A stretch of 64,000 nucleotides of DNA, from contig DLGT01000065.1 of the NCBI GenBank assembly GCA_002482845.1, positions 1 to 64,000 of the forward strand, in the 5' to 3' direction. The notes below the pieces were generated by a model. It was not told the origin of the DNA. It searched no databases and saw nothing but the letters and a program-made list of their open reading frames with translations. Shown here piece by piece: positions 37,585 through 47,011 of the stretch. A program made the translations under genes and the position numbers. Each line of letters begins with the position of its first letter. The stretch's first letter is position 1. This stretch comes from Saprospiraceae bacterium UBA7687 (GTDB lineage: Bacteria; Bacteroidota; Bacteroidia; Chitinophagales; Saprospiraceae).

Positions 37585-38328
37585 TTATAACGTAATGCCT
37601 CCATCTACACTGATGGTGGTGCCATTGATATAATCTGCTTGATCAGAAGCCAGAAATGCGTAAATGTTGGCGATGTCTTCAGGTTTGCCCAATCGGTTGA
37701 GTGGCACTTTTTCACTCATTTTGGCGAGTACTGCTTCAGGCATGGCTTGCACCATTTCTGTCAATATAAATCCTGGAGCTACTGCATTGACATTGATACC
37801 TTTTCGGCCCAATTCTTTTGCCCATGTCTGAGTCATAGCGATGACGCCTGCTTTTGTAGCTGCATAATTTGTCTGTCCAAAATTACCATACAATCCTACC
37901 ACAGAAGACGCATTCATGATACGACCATAACCATTGGTAACCATGTGTGGCGCCACGGCTTTTGTACATAAAAATACTCCTGTAAGATTAATATCAATTA
38001 CCTGGTTCCATTGCTCTGTTGTCATTTTTAACAAGGATGAATCTTTAGTGATACCTGCATTATTCACAAGGATGTCAATTTTACCGAAATCATTGATGAC
38101 TTTTATTACAGTTTCGTTTATTTGTGTTTCATCAGCTGTATTTACCTTGTAGAAGGTGATATTATTCCCTTCCTTATTTAAAGTATTTTCTAATTCTAGA
38201 CCTCTTTCTTCGTTGATATCCCAAAGAGCTACTTTGGCTCCTTCTGCTATAAATTTTAAAACCGTAGCTTTACCGATTCCCGCAGATCCACCTGTGACTA
38301 TAGCAACTTTTCCTTCCAATGATTTCAT
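37585..38328 (-). CDS. FabG-like SDR oxidoreductase
   Basis: A 247-residue classical short-chain dehydrogenase. The cofactor motif is TGGSAGIGK (about residues 12-20), NNAG near 88, and the catalytic Ser-Tyr-Lys set lies in NASSVVGLYGNFGQTNYAAT plus the following K. The end ADYINGTTISVDGGITL is typical of 3-oxoacyl-ACP or acetoacetyl-CoA reductases. It is divergent from the symporter gene across 264 bases and next to KAS III-like and acyl-CoA ligase genes, so a 3-hydroxyacyl-CoA role is as plausible as fatty acid synthesis. Confidence 0.85.
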   Translation of the reverse strand: MKSLEGKVAIVTGGSAGIGKATVLKFIAEGAKVALWDINEERGLELENTLNKEGNNITFYKVNTADETQINETVIKVINDFGKIDILVNNAGITKDSSLLKMTTEQWNQVIDINLTGVFLCTKAVAPHMVTNGYGRIMNASSVVGLYGNFGQTNYAATKAGVIAMTQTWAKELGRKGINVNAVAPGFILTEMVQAMPEAVLAKMSEKVPLNRLGKPEDIANIYAFLASDQADYINGTTISVDGGITL

Positions 38329-38592
38329 GATTCAATGATTAATTGTTAAAATATTACGTTTCAACGGCAAAAATAGGTAGGTTTAATGATTACTCACTAT
38401 ATTATTTAGGAAATGTAAATAATGCGTAATTGTAGTCGCATTATCTTATAGTATTATAATAATCTGATATACATGGTATTAAGTAATTATAGTATTTAAA
38501 GTCATATCAAATATTAATATTTATTATTGGTATGCTTATCAATTAAACATAGATATTAGCATCGTTATTAGTGTAACATAAACAAATCATTA

Positions 38593-40086
38593 ATGAATTT
38601 TTCACAAGCCACACTTCTCATTCTTGGTATTTATATGTGCATTACTTTGTATATCGTATATAAAGGAGCACAGAAAACCAAAAATATTAAAGAATTTGCT
38701 CTGGGTAGCGGATTTTCTCCTACGGTGGTCGGCTTATCACTCGCTGCTAGTATCACAAGTGCGGCGACATTTATTATCAATCCTGGTTTTGTGGCATTAT
38801 ATGGTTGGAGTGCATTTCTAGCTATGTCTGTTGTGCTGCCCATCGGACTATTTATTTCCTTGGTCGTCCTGAGTAAAAGTTTCAGAAAATATGGCAGTAG
38901 TATCAAAGCACTCACTCTAGCTCAGTGGGTAGGCAAACGTTATGTTAGTCCATTTTTTTCCATTTTAATGGCATTTTTTTCTTTACTCTTACTTACATTT
39001 ATTGTTTTAATCTGTGTAGGGTTGACTAAAGTAATAGCTAGTGCAGTTGGAGCAGATGAGTTGATCGTTTTGGTGAGTTTAGTCGTTTTTGTTTTTGGCT
39101 ATACGATGTTTGGTGGTGCCAATTCTATGGTTTATACCAATACGATTCAAGCGATACTGATGATCATCGTGGCTATTATTTTAATTACATCTGGATTTGG
39201 TCATTTTAGTGAAGGAATAAATGCTTTTTGGTCAAAACTAGATGCTTTAGACCCAAATATGTCTTCTTCATTTAATGCTAGCAGTCCACTTTTCAGAGAT
39301 TGGTTTGAAGTGATTGTGTGTAATTTTATAGTAGGAATTGCCATTGTTTGTCAGCCACACATCATCACCAAATCACTTTTGCTCAAAACCGATGAAGATG
39401 TAAATAAATATCTTACAGTTGCTATCGTCGTAGAGACATTATTCTTTTTTGTACTTTTTGCAGGACTTTATGCGAGATTGATGTTTCCAGATCTGATGGT
39501 TGATGGTGTTCCCATGAAAATGGACAGCATCCTATCTACCTATGTAGTCAAACAGTTTTCTGTTGGGGTAGGTATTGTGGTCGTTTTAGGCTTAATAGCA
39601 GCAGGATTATCCACTTTAGAAGGCATTGTTCAGTCTCTTTCTACCACGATAACAAATGACATCATTGCACCTTTTGCTAAAATAAAGGAAGATTCATCAA
39701 GCCTCTCTATAATTAATAAAGTTGTCATTGTTTTGTTGGCCGTTTTGGCAATCATAATTAGCTGCAACCAATTGATAAATCCAAATCTAAGTGTAGGAAT
39801 CCTTGCCCAAAATGGTGTATATGCCTTTTTTTCTGCTGCTTTTGTACCCGTATTATTCGGAATATTTATCAAAGATACACCCAAACAAGCAGCCATTGGA
39901 GCTTCGATTACCGCCATGGTGGTACATTTCAGCGTCTATTATGGACAATTGACACCTTATACAACAGGTGCCATTAGAAATCCAGCTGTGGCAGCAACTT
40001 TGGCTATTGTATCAGCAGTTGTGGTCGGATTGATACTCTTTTCCATTTATAGAAATAAACAAAAAATAACGATAAACCAAATCTAA
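38593..40086 (+). CDS. Sodium:solute symporter family transporter
   Basis: A 497-residue membrane protein with about 13 hydrophobic segments and the SSS-family pattern: FALGSGFSPTVVGLSLAAS near residue 36, GLIAAGLSTLEGIVQSLSTT near 338, and a run of C-terminal helices. Layout resembles pantothenate and monocarboxylate symporters of the family. It heads a plus-strand cluster: the KAS III-like gene starts 10 bases after its stop and the acyl-CoA ligase follows directly. A carboxylate substrate, activated by that ligase, is a reasonable inference. Confidence 0.85.
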   Translation: MNFSQATLLILGIYMCITLYIVYKGAQKTKNIKEFALGSGFSPTVVGLSLAASITSAATFIINPGFVALYGWSAFLAMSVVLPIGLFISLVVLSKSFRKYGSSIKALTLAQWVGKRYVSPFFSILMAFFSLLLLTFIVLICVGLTKVIASAVGADELIVLVSLVVFVFGYTMFGGANSMVYTNTIQAILMIIVAIILITSGFGHFSEGINAFWSKLDALDPNMSSSFNASSPLFRDWFEVIVCNFIVGIAIVCQPHIITKSLLLKTDEDVNKYLTVAIVVETLFFFVLFAGLYARLMFPDLMVDGVPMKMDSILSTYVVKQFSVGVGIVVVLGLIAAGLSTLEGIVQSLSTTITNDIIAPFAKIKEDSSSLSIINKVVIVLLAVLAIIISCNQLINPNLSVGILAQNGVYAFFSAAFVPVLFGIFIKDTPKQAAIGASITAMVVHFSVYYGQLTPYTTGAIRNPAVAATLAIVSAVVVGLILFSIYRNKQKITINQI

Positions 40087-40096
40087 ATAAGAAATA

Positions 40097-41113
40097 GTGA
40101 AGACAGAATTCCCATCGTCACATAAGCGAAGAAATGCCACCATCTTATCTACAGGTTCGTACGTCCCTGAAAGAGTAGTCCCCAATTCATATTTTAATGA
40201 ATTATTGGGCGAGGATGTTGATACTTGGCTAAAACAACATGTTCAAATATACGAAAGAAGATGGTGTAGTGAAAACGAAAGTACAGCTGATTTGGTCGAA
40301 AAAGCTTGTCAAATTGCACTCGAAAATGCAAATCTGAAGCCAAAAGACATCGACTTATTGATCATTGCCACTGACACACCGGAGTATATTTCACCATCTA
40401 CAGCATCGGTCATACAAGATAGGATGAAACTTGTCAATGCAGGGACTTTTGACATTAATACCGCTTGTGCTGGATTTGTAACAGGCCTAGATGTAGCGAC
40501 AAAATATATCCAATCTGACGACCAATACAATCAAATCCTTGTGGTAGGCGCTTACACAATGAGTAAATATCTCAATCTTCAGGATAAAAAAACTGTGACT
40601 TTATTTGCTGATGGTGCAGGTGCAGTAGTAGTAGGATTGGCAAAAAATGATGAAGGATTTCTTCAGAGCAAATTGGCAACTAAGGGAGAATTTAATGGTT
40701 GGATGGGAATATATGCTGGTGCAAGCCACGAACCTGTGACCCACGAAGCCATCGAAAATCATGACCATCAACTCAAATTTGTCCAAAAAATACCGACGCA
40801 TATCAATCCTGAAGTTTGGAGCAAAATGATACAAGATCTATGTGAGAAAGAAAACATTACGCCCAATGATATCGATCATTACTTTTTAACCCAAATCAAT
40901 ATAAATTCGATATTCCAAACGATGGATTTGCTTGGTGTAGATAGGTCAAAGGCAGCCACCATCATGCATTATTATGGTTATACAGGTTCGGCTTGTATCC
41001 CTATGGCATTGGACGAATGGATGAAAAAAGGAAAGATCAAAAGCGGTGATATCATTTGTTTTATGGGTTCAGGTGGAGGATTGGCATTCGGAGCTTCATT
41101 GTTTAAAATGTAA
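40097..41113 (+). CDS. KAS III-like protein lacking catalytic His and Asn
   Basis: A 338-residue thiolase-fold condensing-enzyme homologue of the FabH family, starting at GTG 40097. The active-site cysteine is kept (Cys124 in DINTACAGF). The His motif, PHQAN in FabH, reads LTQIN, so the histidine is Thr265; the Asn motif, GNTSAAS, reads GYTGSAC, so the asparagine is Tyr295. The glycine-rich end (MGSGGGLAFGASLF) is normal. Without His and Asn, decarboxylative condensation of malonyl-ACP is not expected; acyl transfer or another chemistry is more likely. It lies between an SSS symporter and an acyl-CoA ligase with gaps of 10 and 6 bases. Confidence 0.85.
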   Translation: MKTEFPSSHKRRNATILSTGSYVPERVVPNSYFNELLGEDVDTWLKQHVQIYERRWCSENESTADLVEKACQIALENANLKPKDIDLLIIATDTPEYISPSTASVIQDRMKLVNAGTFDINTACAGFVTGLDVATKYIQSDDQYNQILVVGAYTMSKYLNLQDKKTVTLFADGAGAVVVGLAKNDEGFLQSKLATKGEFNGWMGIYAGASHEPVTHEAIENHDHQLKFVQKIPTHINPEVWSKMIQDLCEKENITPNDIDHYFLTQININSIFQTMDLLGVDRSKAATIMHYYGYTGSACIPMALDEWMKKGKIKSGDIICFMGSGGGLAFGASLFKM

Positions 41114-41119
41114 TTGATT

Positions 41120-42601
41120 ATGGATATTTGGCAACAAGATTGGATTTCTAAATGGGCACTTTATAGTCCTAATAAAATTGCTATTCAAGAGCACGAAAGT
41201 GGCAAAGAGATCACCTATAAAACTTTGAATGATTGTGCCAATGGAATAGCCCAATATTTAAATTCAGAATACAATATTGTTAAGGGCGATAGGGTAGCAG
41301 TACTTGCAGAATATGATATCGAATATGTAGCCCTTTTTTCGGCAGCACAGAAAGCTGGTTTTATCATTGTGCCTATCAACTATAGATTGGCACAAGCAGA
41401 AGTAATTGATATCGTTCATGATGCTTCTCCAAAACTTATTTTGACCCAAAAGAAATATGAACATTTGGTAAGTCAAGATTTTGCAAATATCAATCAAGAC
41501 TATGCTATTCTGACCACAATAGATGGTGACGAAATCAATATAATTACACAAGTAGAAGACGATGACCCAATCTTTATCATTTATACGTCAGGCACTACAG
41601 GCAAGCCCAAGGGTGTGAAATATACCCACAAAATGTTGTTTTGGAATAGTATTAATACAGCACTTTCTCTCAAACTGAATGCAGAAAGTCGAACGGTAAA
41701 TGTGATGCCACCTTTTCATACAGGTGGTTGGAATGTATTATTGACACCTTTTCTACACCACGGAGGATTCGTCAGCATGTGCAATAAATTTGAAGCCGAA
41801 AAAGTATTACAAACCATTGCTTCATTAAGATGTAATATCTTCATGGGCGTCCCTACAATGCTTGGTATGATGGCCAATGAAAAAAGCTTCGAAAGTAGTG
41901 ATTTATCTTGTTTGGATTATATCATCGTCGGGGGCGAATCCATGCCTATACCATTGATAGAAAGATATGCAAGAAAAGGTGTAGCCATCAGGCAAGGATA
42001 TGGGATGACAGAAGTTGGACCTAATTTGACATCATTGCATCAAGATGACGCCATAAATAAAAAAGGAAGTATCGGTCGCCCCAATTTTTATGTCCAACAT
42101 CGAATTATCCACGAAAATGGCCACGATTGTCAAGCTAATGAAGCAGGAGAATTATGGCTTCGTGGACCAATGGTGACGCCAGGATATTGGCATAATGATA
42201 AGGCTACAAAAGATGCTTTTTCTAACGATGGCGAATGGTTTAAAACTGGTGATATTGTCATAGAGGATGAAGATAAATATCTCTATATCGTAGACAGACT
42301 AAAGAACATGTTCATCAGTGGTGCCGAAAATGTATATCCTGCTGAGATAGAAAAAGTATTGAGACAACATACTGATATTCAGGAGTGTGCAGTCATCGGT
42401 GTGAAAGATGAAAAATGGGGAGAAGTAGGAAAGGCTTTCATAGTTAAGTCGGCGGAATCTTTGATCTCTGATGAAGAAATAAGGAATTTTTGTATCAGTA
42501 AATTGGCAAAATACAAAGTGCCCAAATACATAACATTTATCTCCGCATTGCCTAAAACAGATAGTGGTAAAATAGATAGGAAATCTTTAAAATTTTTATA
42601 A
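41120..42601 (+). CDS. Acyl-CoA synthetase (AMP-forming ligase)
   Basis: A 493-residue ANL-superfamily ligase that adenylates a carboxylic acid and transfers it to CoA. Core motifs: the phosphate loop FIIYTSGTTGKPKGV near residue 155, YGMTEVGPN near 295, the hinge segment WFKTGDIV...VDRLKNMFISGAENVYPAE, and the catalytic lysine in PKTDSGKIDRKSL at the end. ATG 41120 starts 6 bases after the previous stop; a TTG at 41114 is the alternative. Its tight coupling to the KAS III-like gene suggests that they share an acyl-CoA intermediate. Chain length cannot be read, but the size fits short/medium-chain or aromatic acid ligases. Confidence 0.88.
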   Translation: MDIWQQDWISKWALYSPNKIAIQEHESGKEITYKTLNDCANGIAQYLNSEYNIVKGDRVAVLAEYDIEYVALFSAAQKAGFIIVPINYRLAQAEVIDIVHDASPKLILTQKKYEHLVSQDFANINQDYAILTTIDGDEINIITQVEDDDPIFIIYTSGTTGKPKGVKYTHKMLFWNSINTALSLKLNAESRTVNVMPPFHTGGWNVLLTPFLHHGGFVSMCNKFEAEKVLQTIASLRCNIFMGVPTMLGMMANEKSFESSDLSCLDYIIVGGESMPIPLIERYARKGVAIRQGYGMTEVGPNLTSLHQDDAINKKGSIGRPNFYVQHRIIHENGHDCQANEAGELWLRGPMVTPGYWHNDKATKDAFSNDGEWFKTGDIVIEDEDKYLYIVDRLKNMFISGAENVYPAEIEKVLRQHTDIQECAVIGVKDEKWGEVGKAFIVKSAESLISDEEIRNFCISKLAKYKVPKYITFISALPKTDSGKIDRKSLKFL

Positions 42602-42632
42602 AACATATTTTTAAATCATTAAAATTCATAAA

Positions 42633-43184
42633 ATGAAATCTTTAAAATTATTTGGAATTATGGTGCTATTTGCATCGATCATTATGGTAAGTTGTGGCAA
42701 AGAAGATGACAAAGGCACTTGTGCAGATGGCATCAAAAACCAAGACGAAACTGACATCGATTGTGGCGGTGTTTGTACCGCTTGTCTTGTTGGAGTTCAA
42801 GGAAAATGGAAGTCTTTTCCTGTAGCTCCGATTTTAGCTACCTTGGCTGATTCAATTATTGCTGAGTTTAAAGCAAATAATACTTACACTGTAAACCAAT
42901 GGAAAGGTGGCACAAAAGCAGTTCTAATTGGTACATACACACAAACAAAATCTTCTGTAGGTTCGATTTACACCATTACACTTAGTCAATCATCACCAAC
43001 ATCATTGACCGCCGAAGGAATCTTTGAAGTAGCAGCTGATAAATTGAGCATGAAATATGAAGTAGCACAAACTGAGCCTTCTATCCCAAATGTAACACCA
43101 CCTACACCAGCAGGTGGGTTCGGTAGTACTTCAGGCGGTGCTTTTGGCCAATTAAACATCCAAAACTACGTAAGTGTAAAATAA
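42633..43184 (+). CDS. Lipoprotein with one DCGG cysteine repeat
   Basis: A 183-residue lipoprotein: hydrophobic signal with the lipidated cysteine at residue 21 (IIMVSC). Directly after it sits one copy of the 24-residue four-cysteine repeat (CADGIKNQDETDIDCGGVC) that occurs 15 times in the metalloprotease at 19474-24423. The rest is a small beta-rich domain of lipocalin-like character (GKWKSFPVAPILATLADSII, then IGTYTQTKSSVGSIYTITLS). It lies 31 bases after the acyl-CoA ligase. Probably anchored in the outer membrane; function unknown. Confidence 0.75.
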   Translation: MKSLKLFGIMVLFASIIMVSCGKEDDKGTCADGIKNQDETDIDCGGVCTACLVGVQGKWKSFPVAPILATLADSIIAEFKANNTYTVNQWKGGTKAVLIGTYTQTKSSVGSIYTITLSQSSPTSLTAEGIFEVAADKLSMKYEVAQTEPSIPNVTPPTPAGGFGSTSGGAFGQLNIQNYVSVK

Positions 43185-43270
43185 AATTGTGGCTTTAATA
43201 AAAGGCGTGGAAGGGAGTTTGGTCTCCTTTCCCGTTTTGTTTTGTTGTTTTTACAAAAAATATTTTCAGC

Positions 43271-44845
43271 ATGTTTAGAAATATCATTTTTTCAATTATC
43301 CTGGTATTACCTATTTTGCTTGGAGCACAAGAATCCGGTAGCGATGGTTTCAAAGGTTTTGACAAAACATTACCCACCAAAGCCAATCGTCAACTGCAAG
43401 CATATGTGTATTTTTATCAGCAAAATGTAGCTATGAATATAGCTCCTGAAAATGATTTTCTCAAAGGACAAATCGTAGGAAGACTCTTCGGAGCCAATAC
43501 GACCACAACCTCCAAAGACTTCAAAGCCCGATATGCTGAGCAGCGAGCCATTCCTTTTTTTATATACACACCAAGTATTTTTGATGGAAAAGCCACACTG
43601 AGAGCTTCTTTTGAGATAGACTGGACATGGGGCGATGTCGCTTATGGCACAGGTGGAAACTTCGGTTCGGCAATCTCCGCTGATCAAGTCAACCTACAAA
43701 CCCAAAACCTAGAAGTGGAGTTTGTTCCAACTAAGTATTGGACAGTCAATGTAGGATTGCAAAGAATGTTTGACTCACCACATGATTTGTATCGCACTTT
43801 TTTTGATAAATTTACTACAACAGGTTACAGGCTTGCCTACTTCGGTACAGACGGTGTAGGTATCAGCGTGAGAAGACAAACAGACAACAAAAAACTAAAA
43901 GCTGGATTTTATAAATTGTATGAAAATAACGTAGAATTAAATGATGATGTGACTCTTTTTGAACTCAATCAGCAAGTCACATTATCACCCAAATGGAACG
44001 TTGGTGCTTCTGTTTATTATATCAAAGACAACTCATCAGGTAAAGGTGGTGTTAGTATTCTTGGTCAAGGTTATGGTAGCCAATTGACGACGTATAATGG
44101 TGCTTTTCGTTTTCCCATAGGTGCAGATCCCTACAAATCTGATGTATTTTGGTTGGGAACTTATTTCTCAAGAAATGAAGAGATGATGCTTGATCGCTGG
44201 TTTATGTCAGGTTTCGTAAATTATAATCTTGGAACCATCAGACAAAAAGCAGCTGGTAGCGAGACCTACACCAAAACAGTTTCCATAGGTGGTATTGCAG
44301 CCAATCTTCGTGCAGGATATCGTTATGGACAGACCACAGGTGATGCCATCACAGGCGATGTCATTTTCACAAGTGGTGATGATAATGGTATAGCAGACAA
44401 AAAATATAGTGGTGTCATGACTGCCAATACATGGGGAAGTCCGGGTGGAATTTTTATAGGTCATGGTGGATATATTCTATTTCCTCATGGCAATGTTGTC
44501 AATCGTTTTGTAGCTGCTGTCACGGACATTTCCAATATGGGATACGGCATTGCAGGTGGTACAGTCAATTTTTCGCGCGATTTGATTCCTAATAAACTCC
44601 ACTCTAAAATAGGTGGTGCTACGGGGTTTTCTACCATCGCTCCTAATGGTGGCGGTAACTTTATGGGTTGGGAAGCCAATGCAAAAGTTGGCTACGATTT
44701 TGGTGCATTCTTAACTGTAGAAGCGCATGGAGCGTATATGGGTTTGGGCGATTTTTATGACAGTACATTAACCAATGGTGGAGTCGCCGAAAGACCAATT
44801 GACCCTTGGTTGGGTTTTGTTTGTCTCAAATGGTTGATATTCTAA
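43271..44845 (+). CDS. Outer membrane beta-barrel protein
   Basis: A 524-residue exported protein with a signal peptide ending LLGAQ and amphipathic beta strands throughout, closing with LGFVCLKWLIF; a terminal aromatic residue is a usual feature of outer membrane barrels. I do not recognise a named family. It sits in the symporter/ligase cluster, between a lipoprotein gene and an exported hydrolase gene, consistent with a substrate-specific porin for uptake (inference). Confidence 0.72.
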   Translation: MFRNIIFSIILVLPILLGAQESGSDGFKGFDKTLPTKANRQLQAYVYFYQQNVAMNIAPENDFLKGQIVGRLFGANTTTTSKDFKARYAEQRAIPFFIYTPSIFDGKATLRASFEIDWTWGDVAYGTGGNFGSAISADQVNLQTQNLEVEFVPTKYWTVNVGLQRMFDSPHDLYRTFFDKFTTTGYRLAYFGTDGVGISVRRQTDNKKLKAGFYKLYENNVELNDDVTLFELNQQVTLSPKWNVGASVYYIKDNSSGKGGVSILGQGYGSQLTTYNGAFRFPIGADPYKSDVFWLGTYFSRNEEMMLDRWFMSGFVNYNLGTIRQKAAGSETYTKTVSIGGIAANLRAGYRYGQTTGDAITGDVIFTSGDDNGIADKKYSGVMTANTWGSPGGIFIGHGGYILFPHGNVVNRFVAAVTDISNMGYGIAGGTVNFSRDLIPNKLHSKIGGATGFSTIAPNGGGNFMGWEANAKVGYDFGAFLTVEAHGAYMGLGDFYDSTLTNGGVAERPIDPWLGFVCLKWLIF

Positions 44846-44897
44846 AATTTTGCAAAACAGTAATTTATTTTCATTTTTAAAGATCAAATTCAATAGC

Positions 44898-45830
44898 ATG
44901 AAACCGTCATTCACTATCATATTTACCTTTTTTATAGCTAGTTTTATGGTAGCTCAAACCGGATCATTCAGAATGACTGACTTAGATTATGGCTTACCCA
45001 CGCAGACTGTCACCATCAAAGATGATATCAAAATAGCCTACTCTGACCAAGGAAAAGGCAGCGAAACCATCCTATTTATCCACGGTCTAGCATCCTACAT
45101 TCCCGCGTGGAAAAATAATGTCTCAGCGCTCCAATCTGACTATAGATGCATCGCCATTGATTTGCCTGGATACGGTAAATCTTCCAAAGGTAACTATAAT
45201 GTATCCATGGATTTTTTTGCAGAAGTAATTCACGATTTTTGCGTAAAATTGAATATCAAAAATGTCGTTTTGGTTGGACATTCTATGGGGGGACAAATAG
45301 GCATTTCCACGGCACTCAAATATCCTGATCTAGTATCCAAATTGATTTTGGTTGCACCAGCTGGATTCGAGACATTTAATAAAGGTCAGAGACAATGGTT
45401 CCGAGATGTGATGACCGTAGATGGTGTAAAACTGACTACGGTAGAACAAATCAGGGTAAACTATGCCTACAATTTTTATGACATGCCAAAAGAAGCCCAA
45501 TTTATGATAGATGATCGTATTAAAATAAGAACTGCATCTGATTTTACAGATTATTGTTACCACATCACCCAAGGTGTTAATGCGATGGTGGATAGTCCAG
45601 TTTTTGATTTTCTAGCATTGATAAAACAACCTACATTATGTATATTTGGATCCAATGACAACTTGATTCCCAATAGATTTCTGAATGGTGGCCCTACTGA
45701 AAAATTTGCTAAAGCAGGCGCTGAAAAAATACCAAATTGCACCCTACATTTAGTTGAAAAAGGTGGTCACTTTATCATGTTTGAGAAAGCATCAGAAGTA
45801 AATGGATTGATAAAGGAGTTTTTGAAATAA
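44898..45830 (+). CDS. Exported alpha/beta hydrolase
   Basis: A 310-residue alpha/beta-hydrolase-fold enzyme with a signal peptide (ending FMVAQ). The oxyanion region is FIHGLASYIPAW, the nucleophile elbow GHSMGG (serine near residue 129), the acid probably Asp in IFGSNDNLIP and the histidine in EKGGHFIMFEKA, so the triad is complete. ATG 44898 gives the signal peptide; an upstream TTG at 44850 is discounted. It is the last gene of the cluster that begins with the symporter. Esterase, lipase or lactonase activity in the periplasm is plausible; the substrate is unknown. Confidence 0.85.
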   Translation: MKPSFTIIFTFFIASFMVAQTGSFRMTDLDYGLPTQTVTIKDDIKIAYSDQGKGSETILFIHGLASYIPAWKNNVSALQSDYRCIAIDLPGYGKSSKGNYNVSMDFFAEVIHDFCVKLNIKNVVLVGHSMGGQIGISTALKYPDLVSKLILVAPAGFETFNKGQRQWFRDVMTVDGVKLTTVEQIRVNYAYNFYDMPKEAQFMIDDRIKIRTASDFTDYCYHITQGVNAMVDSPVFDFLALIKQPTLCIFGSNDNLIPNRFLNGGPTEKFAKAGAEKIPNCTLHLVEKGGHFIMFEKASEVNGLIKEFLK

Positions 45831-46138
45831 AGCTTACATGCTATGTAACATTAAATTATAAATTTACTATTTTCACTACAGTGGTTAGCAGAAGAGATCA
45901 GTTATTCTTCGGGTTAATTTCTTTTTGATCTTGGTAGGTGAAATAATATTAAAAATAACTATAAAACCAATCAAGCGATTTCCGAAATTCTCGTTTCCAA
46001 CAGCTATTCTTCGGTTTTTGTCGTATATATTTTGAAGATTCTATTAAAATGTACAAATTTACACCTTCAAGTTGTAAGGATTGGTCATTCGATAAAGAAT
46101 TGCACTTGCTAAAACAAAACATATAAAACGTATAAAAC
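45831..46138. other. Intergenic region, no gene seen
   Basis: About 300 bases, AT-rich, separating the hydrolase cluster from the TPR-AAA+ group. A short imperfect direct repeat around TATTCTTCGG (near 45903 and 46004) is the only structure noticed. No canonical promoter was found. Confidence 0.4.
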
Positions 46139-46939
46139 ATGGTAGAAAGCCATATCGATTCGACAGAATTACACAAAAAAATAATAGCTCTCTTTGAATA
46201 CCGATTATTCCCTGAGTTATTAGCCCTCGCTCAGGATTTTTCAGAAGAATCCAAAGCTGATTTGTGGGAAAAACTTATTTCACTACAGACTGCCATTTAT
46301 CATTTGGATGCACATTTGGAAGCAAATTGGAATACAAAAGATGAAACCTTGGCTTTCCATTGGCAGAATATTGGGCAAGAATTATTACGGTTAGAAATAC
46401 CTACCGAGAACCATCATTTATACCTAAATCACATACGGAAATACGAAAAACATGAGCTAGAACTCAGACAAGATCGGTCTCCACTTCGATTTGCCATGGA
46501 GTATTTTTATTTTTATAAATCATGCGATGTTAAACTGCTCAGAAGACTTATTTATGAAAAACTAAAACTCAAAGACATTGTAGGTACACTCGCAGATTGG
46601 CGATATTATGATTTGATCACTGAAGTAAATGATGATGTGGAAGATGTTTTTGAAGATTTACAGTTTATCAATGGCAATAGAATGTTGCTGTCTATCTTTA
46701 ATAAAGGCAAGGATAAAACAAGACAGGAGTTTTTGACGTTTATTCAACAAATAAAAGAAAAGTCAACGCTTAAATATAAATCTTCAAGTAAAAGTAAAAT
46801 GCATAAGGTCATTTATGATATTACAGCGCAAAGGATCAAAGAGACAATTTTGTTACTTGAAAAAAATATAAGTGAGATCACAGAAATCGAATTGGCAGAA
46901 GCTAAGATAATTCAGTTTTTAACACCTGTCAAATCGTAA
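46139..46939 (+). CDS. Unknown helical protein upstream of a TPR-AAA+ gene
   Basis: A 266-residue soluble protein that I do not recognise. It is almost wholly helical with many charged residues (ELLALAQDFSEESKADLWEK, then YEKHELELRQDR) and no signal peptide or membrane segment. It lies 72 bases upstream of the TPR-AAA+ ATPase gene on the same strand and may belong to the same unit. Confidence 0.6.
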   Translation: MVESHIDSTELHKKIIALFEYRLFPELLALAQDFSEESKADLWEKLISLQTAIYHLDAHLEANWNTKDETLAFHWQNIGQELLRLEIPTENHHLYLNHIRKYEKHELELRQDRSPLRFAMEYFYFYKSCDVKLLRRLIYEKLKLKDIVGTLADWRYYDLITEVNDDVEDVFEDLQFINGNRMLLSIFNKGKDKTRQEFLTFIQQIKEKSTLKYKSSSKSKMHKVIYDITAQRIKETILLLEKNISEITEIELAEAKIIQFLTPVKS

Positions 46940-47011
46940 ATAATACTTAGTAATTCAGTCCACATGTGCTTTTTTTGGGCTCATTAGTTACACCTTAAAA
47001 TTAAAAGAAAA

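Noticed and set aside
37585..45830. Identifying the cluster as an OleABCD hydrocarbon pathway (thiolase, hydrolase, ligase, reductase)
   Set aside because: The reductase is a classical FabG-type SDR, the hydrolase is exported and the KAS III-like enzyme lacks the His and Asn that OleA keeps; only the class composition is similar.
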